Part shown: one piece after another, positions 12,201 to 24,200 of the stretch | How positions within the stretch are numbered: position 1 is the stretch's first letter | How the letters are laid out: every line of letters starts with the position of its first letter | Assembly (NCBI GenBank): GCA_948567375.1 | Contig: OX419756.1 | Coordinates: 55,380,333 to 55,444,332, forward strand | Direction: 5' to 3' | Length of the DNA: 64,000 bases | From: Lunularia cruciata | Lineage: Eukaryota > Streptophyta > Marchantiopsida > Lunulariales > Lunulariaceae | Notes under the pieces: model-generated | Told to the model about the DNA's origin: nothing | What the model saw: the letters and a program-made list of their open reading frames with translations, nothing else | Database searches by the model: none | Translations under genes and position numbers: made by a program

Positions 12201-15200
12201 TAAGTCCACTAGACAGTGCTGATGCAATGCTAACCACAAATGTATATTATGTAAATCTAACAATGCTCCGGTACCATTGATATTTCTGAAAAAATTCACA
12301 GTGCTAATAGCAGCATCCCAAAACTTCCTCTCCAGCTTGGCATGTAGGAACATTGCCAATGCTTTGTCCACCAGTGTCCTATTCAGCCTTTTTGCAACTT
12401 CATCCTGCGCAGGACTCTCTCCTGCAGTACAATCAAGGAGAATTCCTTTCTCTGATAGAAAAAAGAAGAATTCTCCATTCATGTACTCTCTGCCTCCATC
12501 TGTTCTCAATCGCTTGACTTTCCTCCCAGTCTGCAGCTCAGCCATGGCTATAAACTTCTGAAACTTTTTGGAAACTTCATCCTTCCTCTTCATGAGATAG
12601 ACAAAACTTTTCCTACTGTAATCATCCACAAAAGAAATATAGTAGGCTGCTCCACTCAATGACCTTCTCAATCATGTATCTCCATACATCAGAATGTAGG
12701 ACATCTAAAAGACCAGAAGCTCAGATGAAAATTCATCAGGGATAGGAGCTTTGTGTGCCTTACCTTCTGCACATCCAATGCAAAATTGGAATTTTCCTTT
12801 GAGATCCAGTTTCAACCCCTCCACTACATTCTCTAGACCATGTAGTTTTTGCTTTGACAAGTGCCCTAACCTCAAATAGCAGAGATGGATATCATTTTTG
12901 TTTTCTGCTACCAATACAGGATCAGAGCAATCAACTTGAACACCTTCCCTTTGGCAGTATCATACCCAAGGACCAACTCTCCTTGCTTCAAAGTGTGTTG
13001 ATTTCTGTTGCTCTCAAACAGAACATCCACTCCATGAGACGATGTAATGATATCAAGTTCTTTGTGTATTCAGGAATGTAGAGAACATTCTCCAAGTACT
13101 TACAAAAGCTTGTATCAGTTTCTCCTAGAAAAGTAATAGGAACTTTACCAATTCTCAACATTGGATTCAAAATCCCAAGTCCACAACGAACACTCTTGGT
13201 GGTTCTCAATGGTTGGAGTGTTGAGAACAACTTCTTCTGATAGCAAATGTGAGAAGTAATTCGAGAATCTAGAAACCAGTCAGAACCCTTTGAGTACAAT
13301 TGTGATTTTGCCAACATTTCACAATCCAATTCTTCGGCTGAGTACCCCTTTCATTGTTTTCTATCTCATAGCACTCATATGTGTTGTAAGCTAAACTCTC
13401 GGAATTTTTGATTCTTTACTGGTTTCTTCTTTACCTTCTTGAGTTCTTGTTTTCTTTTTTTATTGGGATTTACATATACAATATAACTTTTCATTATAGA
13501 AATAATAAATTTTGTTGTTGACATCAACAACAAGAACCTAGGAAGGCAATTCCTTTCCTAGGTTTATTCACTCCTTTTATCTAGCACTCTTCTTGGTTGG
13601 GAAATGTTACTCTATTTAGTGTTTCTCTTCAACCAAGAAGAGTGTTAGATAGAAGAGTGAGTAAACCTAAGAAAGGAATTAGTATTGTTGATAGCAACAA
13701 CAAGATTTATTATTTCTATCATGAAAAACTCTTATTGCATTTGTATATCCCAAGAAATGAAAAAAAAAAATACTAGAGTTGAAGAAGACAGATAAGAGGC
13801 CTCAACAAATAAAAGGTCAAAAATCTAGGAGTTCAACTTACAACAGAGAGGAGTGCCATGAAATAGAAAGCAATGAGAAGGGGCACTCAGCAGAAACATG
13901 GTGGACCCATAACCTGTTGAGAACTTTTGTTTCTGCTCATCGATGTAGAAGGTCTGTCAACCATTCTATACTTTGATGTATCAGAAATACTAGCACTCAA
14001 GCTTCTTCTTGATTGCACTCAACAAACTAGACTTCTCTCATATCTATCGTTCTCAAAGAGAATACACAAAAGTTCAATCACGCGGTATGAATAACATCCA
14101 AAACTGAAGTGACATAGAACACACCTGAGATGGTGTTAAATAGCTCAAGACTCACTAGATGTGTTGGGGATAATCCTTGTATGAGAACTCATTATAACAA
14201 ACCCGAAAACACACATACAAACATAGAAGTAAAAGCTAGTGAATGGCCTCGCTTAACCCTAAATGAGGCTTCGCCCCTCTTCACCCTAATCACTTATCTT
14301 TGTAACCTTATCATCTTATCTCTAGATAAGGTGGGATGTACCTAGACAAAAATAAGGATCATGCTAAACTAGAGATTAACTAAAACTAACCTCACTAGGT
14401 TCAGAAGCCCACCTCAACAACCCATCCGGTGACGAGCTCATCTCGATACTCAGAAGCAAAAGGCCCAGAATACGAAAGGTAAGCGGCGGCTATGAGACAA
14501 TCTCCTGGTAGTTTTTTCATTCCCTCCTCTAAATTTATTATTGAAGCTTCCCATCGTTCCTTCTCACCAGCCAGTCCTGAAACAAGCTTCTCTGCCCGGA
14601 AGAGTTTCACCTGGAGAGAATCGAGTTTGATCGTTGCTTATTAGAAATGACTATCACTTAACGTCATATAGGAGGATGTCTGCGCAATGATGCCATATTT
14701 TTCCGAGCTTGTCCTTGATAGACGAATTCAAGAGACCTGTCAACTGCATTTTACCGCATTCTTCACCACAATAACCAATTACATTAAGTGACAGATAGAC
14801 AAAGAAAACTATTTAAACCATGACAAAATGTTTACATTGAGGTCGTCTAGTTCTGCTTGCAGAGCCTCTTTTGCTGCAATAGATTTGTCATACTTATCCT
14901 TCAGAGCCTGAATCTTGGCGAGGAGCTCTGCAAGTTGATTCCTGCCCAAAATAGGAAGAGAGGCAGAACAGTGGGCATATTAGACTACAACATTTTAGTA
15001 CCTGTATGATTCAAGAAAGTAGAGGACTCTTCATCCTTTGACTACCGTACTTTAAAATGCCTAAGTATGTACCTACTGGGAAACCAAGATAGTTCAAAGC
15101 GGGAAAATGACATACTTAGCCTTCTGTAGAGATGCTTCCTGTTTGGCAAGATTGTCTTGCGCATTCCTCAGTTTTATCTTTTTCGGCATAATATCTTTGT

Positions 15201-18200
15201 TTATATACCCATATGTCTCCATGGCGCGGACCTGTAGCATGGACGATTTCGGGTAGGAAGGATTAGAGCATATTGATTAGTGGAATGCAGAATCCATTAA
15301 AACAACCCGGTTTCTTCCCCATGTCTGACCGTACGTGCCTCTGATATATCAAGGTGGAAAAGTAAAATTCCTCATAACTGTCAGTTACAAAGAGTGGTAA
15401 ACAAAGTATGCATTGTGGTTACGTTTGCCTGCAGACAAGTACATGCGCAACCTCGCTAATTGGCTATGCCTAGAATTGTGTGCGTCATCATAGCGTTAGT
15501 GGTAGGGACATTAACAACATAGCCGTCCATATAGAAAGCATCTTGATGCCCCAAGAGCTAGTGTGGAGGAAAGGATCAAACCCTGCATGCTTTATGCCTG
15601 CATAAGCCCGTCAACACAAAAAACACGAAATGGAAGTAGTCAGACTTCATAGTAGTCTGCATGATAGCACCGATCACTTCATCAGTGCTCACGCAATGCC
15701 GAGATAGATACAATCGCAAGCAAGTACCCCTCGTCCCGAGTTTCTGTAATGCTCAGAAGTGCCAGGGCAAACTCGGGTCTTCGTGTAAGTGTTGTTCACG
15801 AAAACGAAAGGAGGTAGGGAGACCATATCGTAAGCAAGAAACATATTGTAAGCAAAAAACAAAACAGGTGTTCCGAGTATATACCGGAATGGCAGCAGAA
15901 AAACCAACCCAGCAGCAATATATGCGTTCAGAGTGGGGCAACGCACCTAAGTTTGACCTGTGGGTTGAGAATGTGACATGAACGAGCATGCAATAGGGAG
16001 AACATTCTTCTCTAATCCCTGTAGGTGTAGATCAGAATTTAAATGCAGTCTAAATAATTGAGAGCATGTCAAATATTACTCTCACAAGATATGAAAGCTA
16101 ATACATCAGGATTTGGCAATGAAGAAAACATGCGTAAATTACAAAAAGCAGACGTCCAAAGTCAGCATGAGATGATGAATGAGGCAATGAATGTTAGTGA
16201 CCAACAAAAACATTCCTTAAGTAGTGAGTCACACTATTCGAGAACTGTTAGTAGACGAGTGGGGAGTGTCACATCAAAACTCATACCATACGGGGTAACC
16301 CGTACTAGTCTGTACTACGTCGGTACCTGTACTATTCAGGAAATGCTATGTTGTAGCCATATGGGAACGCCTACAGGCGGGCTTAACAAAAAGTTCCCCG
16401 CCTTTTCCTGAACCAAGGATCCCAATCAAGAGAGAAGGAAATTCTAGTTCATTTATCGACAGAAGAATCGTTCTATACAAGGGATTGAGGGTTAGAGCAT
16501 TAATCAACATGATTTCGACACGTATATAGGACAGAATGTGGGAGGAAACTCACCCACAAGCAAAGACCTTTACAGGCACTGGAAACTCTGCCAATAGTTT
16601 CCGGAACAAACTCGGGCTGTTTCGTGAACTTGGCAATTTTTTTGAGGAGAGGATCGTCCTGTATAACGCACCAAGTAAACAACAAGTGTTGACAGATTCA
16701 TCCAACCCATGGCCGCATGAGAAAAGGTGAGGTCAGGTACGCAAATCGAGCATCAGTATTTGACGTTTTTAAGCTAACAGACAAACTTAGATAAGGAGGA
16801 ACGTCTGAATATTTGGTTGCGAAATATTACCAGTCCGTCCTTGTCATAATTCATAAGATTCTGCAGAAACTGGGAATCTCCAAGCTCTTTCTTAGCGCTC
16901 TCCCAAGTGGCTGCCTTCTTTAGCACTGTCATAACAGCTGACAGAGTCATTTCCACCAAAGCAGGTGGTTTAGCGTAAGCCTTCACCTCGCTGAGATCTT
17001 TTTTCGTAAGTACATTCAGTGCCGCTTCGGCAGCATTTAGAGCAGGCATTGCCTTGTCAAGGTCTTGTTGACAATCAGCGGCGATCGCATTACATATTGC
17101 GGCTTCCTTCTCTATTCCAGCTGCATCTGCATTGACCTGCATATGTCCCGGAAAGCTAAGCAGGAGCCAAAGTAATTATATCGCTCAAATAGTGGACATC
17201 TTTTAATTATCCACTATCTGTGAAGTGGTATACGCGTGGACAAACTCATTTCGGTGTGCTTTGCACCAGATCTACAGTAGCACTTAGTTCAATCCCATTC
17301 TTACACCCAATTTCGTGAGAAGTCTTTCATAACAGTTAAGTTCTTGAGAAAAGCTGTGGCAAAAGATGAGTGAGTGAAGCACACCAAGAAAAAGACTACT
17401 TCATAAAGGGAACTAAGCTTAGATAGGTGACTCTGAGTCATACACTCTGGTTTACTGGCCCTCAAAAATTCCCCCCATGGCCCAAAATATGTGCATTTAG
17501 GAAGTATCACGCAGGTTAAAATTGAACCTTTATCTCCTGGTCATCAACAACTCTTTTTTCTGTGACAATCTGCACAAGAACCTCTTCGCATTCTTTCTTT
17601 GCTTGAGCAACAACTACTTGCTTCTCTTGGCACACTATTTGCATCTTGGCAACCTGTTCCCTTGTTTCCATTAGAGTTGATAAACCTCCCTTAAGCTTAT
17701 CTGCTGCACTACGGTTACACTGCTTCTTTTCTGCAAGTAACTTCCGGTATCTGTAAGCCATTACGAGGAGAATCGTTCTGTTACGGGAAGTAAGAGTGGA
17801 TCCATCACAATAAATCAATCAACTAAGAACTCCTGGACTATATGATTAAGTGCCTAAAAGAGACCCAAACCCAGTACCTACAAATCTGCTTCATGCAAAG
17901 GAGTGCTTTTCCAAAAGATTTCACAGTCAATAGTTCCCAATAGTTCCAAATAGTTCACACTTGCTGGAACTTGGGCAGCCAAATGCTAAGGAGCATAACA
18001 TACCCTTTTGCAAATTCGAGATAACTCGTGGGCGTTACATAGTTCTTGCGTTTGACTTGAGAGAACATTTTGTTCGACATGACGAAGACAGACATGTGAA
18101 TGGTAACGAAAATATTGCAGACTGCGGTCTTGACCTCCGCAGTTCCTAAATTTTGCTCATCTGACATCAGTCTCGTGGCCACTTCTGAGAGTGCATCTTC

Positions 18201-21200
18201 TGGCCAGTCAAGGAACCTGCAAGAGAAAATCAGATGTTTGTGAACGATATTGAATATGCCTAGAAAAATAACCTGGCTAATTTCTATCCGTAGTTTTCCA
18301 AGTGAAACGGAAGGCCGGATAGGAAAGTGTTGATGTTTAACCCGAGAGTGCTACACTTCCTTATTGGCATTCCGTTAGCCGGAGCGGAATTTGACGAAAC
18401 TACAGTCTTCAACAATGATTTCATGTAGTCTCAGGTCCTTCCAACAGAAGCAAACTCCGATTATGGACTAATTTCAGCCCACAGGTAAAAGGACATACCA
18501 GTCAATAGTTGTACAGTTGACAAGCCCGGGGAACATCTGTAGCCGTTTCTGGAATAATTGAGAGACCGGACTCAGACACAAAACCACGTGAAGGCTCTCC
18601 CTTACTTTTTCTATGAAATAAGTGAAGAGCTCATCATCAGTTTCACCAGCACCGACCTTCTTGGCAATTGGACGGATTGCATCAAAAATCATCGTAAGAT
18701 CATCTTTGTTGAAAAGATTAGGAACCTACAGTAACCAAAAGACACAAAGGCAACTCAGATATATCATATGTATCCTCTGTATATACAGTGAGACTTATCA
18801 TCAACTGCCGCCCATGCACCGCTCAAAGGAGAAATTCGACAGCTCATCGACATGTAGCTGTCTTCTACAACTTGAAGCTAGAGTCTTAAATGATCAATAG
18901 ATGCACTGACCTCTCCAGAGCTCAATATATTATTGATGTCTTCCAGAAAAGTCTCTTGGACTATCTGAGTGTCATCGAACAAGAATACTGTGGGCACCTT
19001 GAATTCACTTAGACCTGCTTGCAGGAATAGTAATTTAAGGTCGTCATGAAACTGGGACGAAAGATAATTGTTGGTGATACGAATTGAGAACACCTGCACT
19101 TGGATTCCAAAGATGTGCATCTTCAGATATGGCTTTTCATCCTTCTCCATCTGTATTGACCAACTCTACTGTCCTTACTGATGCCACCGGGGGAACCAGC
19201 ACTAGAGGAGAAAAGGAAACAGTCCAGATTCTATGTTCTCTATATACGCTTCTTTGAAATTCTGTTCTAGCCGTCATTATGTAAGTGATAGCAGGAATTG
19301 TGAGAGAGAGACAGAGAGTTATAAGAGCAAGGTCACTGCGCTGATGATATAGATAATGAAATCTGTAGGATGTACATAGGATAGATTTATATCCTGACCG
19401 AAATGGTGTCTAACCTGGATGTGAAGCGATTACGACTCTTCTCTGTTCATTCCAAACTCTTAAGGAGTTAGAGAGAGTAAAGTAGTCAGTACATCAATCG
19501 CTCATTCTGACACTCCTACTTACTGTCTACTTTCTTGATCTCTTAATGTGAGACCTAGTCTGTCAAAGAAATACCAATGCTTGTCTCTAGCTTAAGGTTT
19601 CTGTTCGTTTCCTAACTCTAAGGCGCTGATGACATTGATACTGAAATCTGTAGGATATATATAGGATAGATTTATATCCTAACCGAAAGGGTGTCTAACC
19701 TGGATGTGAAGCGATTACGACTCTTCTCTGTCCATTTCCTAACTCTAAGGCGTTAGAGAGAGTAAAGTAGTCAGCACACCAATCGCTTATTCTGACACAT
19801 TATAAGTTACAACTCCAAGAGCAAGAACTGAGAACGAAACAATAATATCTTCAGCCAACTTATTGTTTCAGTCAACCCAATAGTACTTATTTCAGAGGAT
19901 TATCCTGAGCATGGTTGGAAACCTAGGTACCTTCATATCACCAACAAAAGACGCAAGCTTGGTAAGACTTTTGCGTCCACTTCCACCGACTCCAACAAGC
20001 AGCATGTGACCTCGTGGCTGAGTTATCACTCGATGGATGCGACAGATATGTTCCATTGCATCTTTGAAGAGCACCTGTGATGTTACAGTCAAATACAGAC
20101 GTGTTAGGATTGCCTAGTTAGAGTTTTGAGCTGCTACAAACCCTTCGAAATGTCTAAGATCACACATAGAACTACTGTGAGGTCTTGAAAGTCAAGGTTC
20201 TTACTACTATAAACCTCTGATTCCACTGTGTTCGTTTAGTTAATCTCTAGTTTAGAGACTTCCCTTGACTTGAAGGTTTTGTTAGAATCCTCTAGAAGCC
20301 CTACCAAATGTCCTCTACTTAGGGTAAAGAGTGGGCGCAGCCCTAATTAGGGTTAAGCAAAGCAGCCCCTTAGGGTTTGCTTAAGTGTATATAAGAGGGA
20401 TTTCTACTCCTGTTTCAGTCAGTTCTTCAACAAGGGTGATTCCCAACACCTCTTCCTTGCATTTTGTGACGTCCTGAGTTGCCTAACATCATCTCAAGAT
20501 TGTCTTTTGATATCTCAGTATTAGAGGCTACTAGTGCTGCGTGAGAGAACCTACTTGATGCTTGTGAGCTGTGATACAAAGAGAGAGGTCTAGTATTGCA
20601 GTAGTGATGTCTGATACATCAGAGATAAGAGGGAGTGATAGACCTTCCACTTCAAAGAGTAGGAAGCTTGGTTCTTATCAGGTTATGGGCCCACAATCAC
20701 CACTGGGGTTGATAGGAGAACTCAGAGAGATAGAGAAACTCGGGAAGACTAACTACAAAGCTTGGGCCTTGGATGTGAAGACTATCTTAGACAGTTATGA
20801 CTGTCTAGAGTTTGCATTAGAAGCTCATGATATAGATGAGCTAGAGGCAAACAAGGAGGAGAGAGTCAAGCACTCTACTACTAGGAGATTTCTGCTGAGG
20901 GCTATGGAAGAGCCAGCTAGAGACCTAGTAGATACTTATGTTTGGAGTTGGGAGATTTGGGAAAAGATCAAGAACTATTACACTGTTGAGAGCATGAGAG
21001 CTCCTATCGAGTCTGGTCTACAGTAAAGAACTTGAGATTGGAGGAAGGTGAGGATTGGAGGAAGTTTGTAGCCATGGCTGAGTTGCAGACTGGGAAGAAA
21101 GTCAAGCGATTGAGAACAGATGGAGGCAGAGAGTACAGGAATGAGGAATTCCTCTCTTTTCTGTCCGAAAAAGGAATCCTCGTTGACAGTACTACAAGAG

Positions 21201-24200
21201 ACAGTCCTGCACAGAATGGAGCTGCAGAAAGGTTGAATAGGACACTGGTGCACAAAGGATTGGCAATGCTCCAACATGCCAAGCTGGAGAGAAAGTTTTG
21301 GGGTGCTGCAATTAGCACTGTAAATTTTCTTAGAAATATCAGTGGTACCACAGCATTGCAAGGAAGAACTCCTGAAGAATGCTGGAGTGGTAAGACACCT
21401 AATCTTTCAGCTTTGAAAGTCTTTGGATGTCCTGCCTATGTTCATATCCCCAAGGAGCAGAGGAGGAAGTTCACAAAGAAGGCTGAGAGAATGCTTTTTG
21501 TAGGATATGAAGAGGGATTGAAAGGATATCTTCTGTACAATCCTAAGTCTGGACAGATCATCAGAAGTAGAGATGTACTCTTTGATGAATTGAGGACTTG
21601 GAGTGAGAACAGTGATGAGCTGCAGAAGCAACCTGATCAATCTATCTTCCCAAGCTGCAGAGTCAGTTTTTCAGATCAATCATCAGAAGAGCAATCTCTA
21701 CCTGCAGCTGATGGTTCACCAAAGGAGAGTCTGAAGGTGTCCAAAAGAAGGCCTAAACAGACAGTGGTTTCTGATTCAGATACTCCAGAAGATGACTCAC
21801 ACAAGCAGACTGCAGATGCAGAATCTCTGAGTGAGACTCCAGAGATGTCAAGAGACGGCGTGAATCTTCTGGGCACAGAGCCAAGAAGATCACCGAGAGA
21901 TAGAAAACCTATTGACAGACTTGGTTTTCTATCAGAAGAGATGTTAGATGAATCTTACATCTGCCATGAAGATTGTGATCCAGACACTTTACAGCAAGCT
22001 TTGCTCAGACCAGATTCGAGTCAGTGGGAGTTGGCCATAGCAGAAGAGAAGAAGTCTCTTCAGACTAATGGTACATCGGTACTAGCTGATTTGCCACCAG
22101 GTAGGAAAGCAATTGGCTGCAAATGGGTTTTCAGGGTCAAACGTGGAGCTGAGAATGAGATCCTGAAGTACAAAGCAAGACTTGTTGCAAAGGCTTCAAT
22201 CAAAAAGCATCAATAGATTATTCAGAAACTTTTGCACCAGTTGCCAGGTATGGATCTATTCGCATGCTTCTAGCTCTTGCAGCAGAGAGAGATTGGGAAG
22301 TGGAGCAATTAGATGTGAAAACAGCCTTTCTCAATGGAGATTTGAGCGAGACTATTTACATGGATGTTCCAGATGGATACACTGAAGGCAAAGAAAAAGT
22401 ATGCTTGCTTAAGAAGCCTTTATATGGCCTTAAGCAAGCTCCTAGAGCCTGGTATGAGAAACTGGACTCATACTTGAGAGAGCAGGATTTCAAACGAGCA
22501 GATTCTGACATGAGTGTGTATACTAGAGATGATGTACACATAGCTGTATATGTAGATGATCTGTTACTGTTGGGGAACAGTGAATCTATCAAAGGAGTGA
22601 TAGATTTCTTGTGCTCTGTTTTTGAGATGACTATCCTTGGTGCTGTAAAACTCGTTTTGGGAATCAAAGTGAGCAGAGACAGAGAAGCAGGATGGATCCG
22701 GATCAGCCAACCACAGTATGTGAGATCCATACTAGCTAAGTATCAGATGACAGAGGCAAATCTTGTCTCTACACCTCTTGATCTGGGGTGGAAGCACAGC
22801 AGAATCATAGATGGGGAGGTGAATCTCTGTGACAAAGTGTTGTATCAGAGTGCTCTTGGTTCCCTAATGTTTATCATGGTCTGTACAAGACCAGATATAT
22901 GCTATGCAGTGGGAGCACTAGCTAGATATACTAGCAACCCTGCACAAGTACATTGGAAAGGTATAAAGAGAGTATTTAGGTACTTAAAGGGTACTCAAGA
23001 TGCATTCTTGGAGTACAAAAGGCAAGGTAACATACTTGCTCCTACTCTTGAAGCATATACAGATGCTAGTTGGGGAGATGACACAGATAACAGCAGATCA
23101 ACTAGTGGATATGTAGTTATGCTTAGTGGTGGAGCAATCAGTTGGCGTAGTAAGAAGCAAACATCTGTTGCACTGTCTACTACTGAGGCAGAATTTATGG
23201 CTGCCTCAAATGCTACTCAAGAAGTCATCTGGAACAGGAGACTTCTTAAGGAGCTGGGTTTTGAGCAGAAAAGTCCTACTACATTGTACTGTGACAATAC
23301 AGGAAGTATAGCACTCAGCAAAAATCCTGTACATCACCCAAGGACTAAGCACATTGAGATTAGAAGAAGATTTGTAGAGGAGAAAGAAAAGGAGAATGTT
23401 GTGAAGTTAGTTTACTGTCCTACACAGGAGATGACAGCAGATGTGTTTACAAAAGCATTACCTAAAGATAAACACATGAAATGTGTAGTAGAAATGGGAA
23501 TAGTCCTAAACTCTCATTAAGTGGGAGTGTTAGTTTAGTTAATCTCTAGTTTAGAGACTTCCTTTGACTTGAAGGTTTTGTTATAATCCTCTAGAAGCCC
23601 TACCAAATGTCCTCTACTTAGGGTAAAGAGTGGGCGCAGCCCTAATTAGGGTTAAGCAAAGCAACCCCTTAGGGTTTGCTTAAGTGTATATAAGAGGGAT
23701 TTCTACTCCTGTTTCAGTCATTTCTTCAACAAGGGTGATTCCCAACACCTCTTCCTTGCATTTTGTGAAGTCCTGAGTTGCCTAACATCATCTCAAGATT
23801 GTCTTTTGATATCTCAGTATTAGAGGCTACTAGTGCTGCGTGAGAGAACCTACTTGAAGCTTGTGAGCTGTGATACAAAGAGAGAGGTCTAGTATTGCAG
23901 TAGTGATGTCTGATACATCAGAGATAAGAGGGAGTGATAGACCTTCCACTTCAAAGAGTAAGAAGCTTGGTTCTTATCACACTGTATTGCCCCTTAGAGG
24001 TATTGAATCAATTTAAGCTCTGAAATTGAGCGGTTTTTAGTCACTGGAGCTGCATGCTTACTAAGTCCATGCCGAACATGCCAGGTTGATTCTTGCATTC
24101 TTTCAGACATTCTTCAAGTACTTCTTTCAGCTCTTTGAATCCTGCAACTTGCTCATACTTGGCATCTTCTAACCCTGGCTCCATGCATCTTGTTATCAAT

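Larger units (their letters stand above)
7015..14391 (-). mobile_element. Element A: rearranged Ty1/copia LTR retrotransposon
   Basis: Copia-type element in the intron between w51 and w52, transcribed in the same direction as the dynein gene. Related LTRs bound it (7015-7524 and 13915-14391). Between them are two non-identical partial gag-pol segments: 12180-13903 and 7532-11937. Fragments of the 5' ends of two other LTR subtypes separate these segments (11938-12009 and 12012-12059). An R repeat is inserted in its reverse transcriptase. I see no matching 5-bp target duplication (tgtct on the left, tcact on the right). It is best read as an old element invaded by, or recombined with, relatives. 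No intact ORF remains, so it cannot move by itself. Confidence 0.8.
20229..23979 (+). mobile_element. Element C: copia LTR retrotransposon with internal deletion
   Basis: Complete LTR-to-LTR element in the intron between w41 and w42, antisense to the dynein gene. The 5-bp target duplication CACTG (20224-20228 and 23980-23984) is exact. The two 452-bp LTRs differ at about eight sites, so it is a recent insertion. The interior jumps at about 21056 from early gag directly into integrase, so most of gag, the protease and the integrase zinc site are missing. A one-base deletion near 22190 shifts the reverse-transcriptase frame. It could move only with proteins from another copy. Confidence 0.92.
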
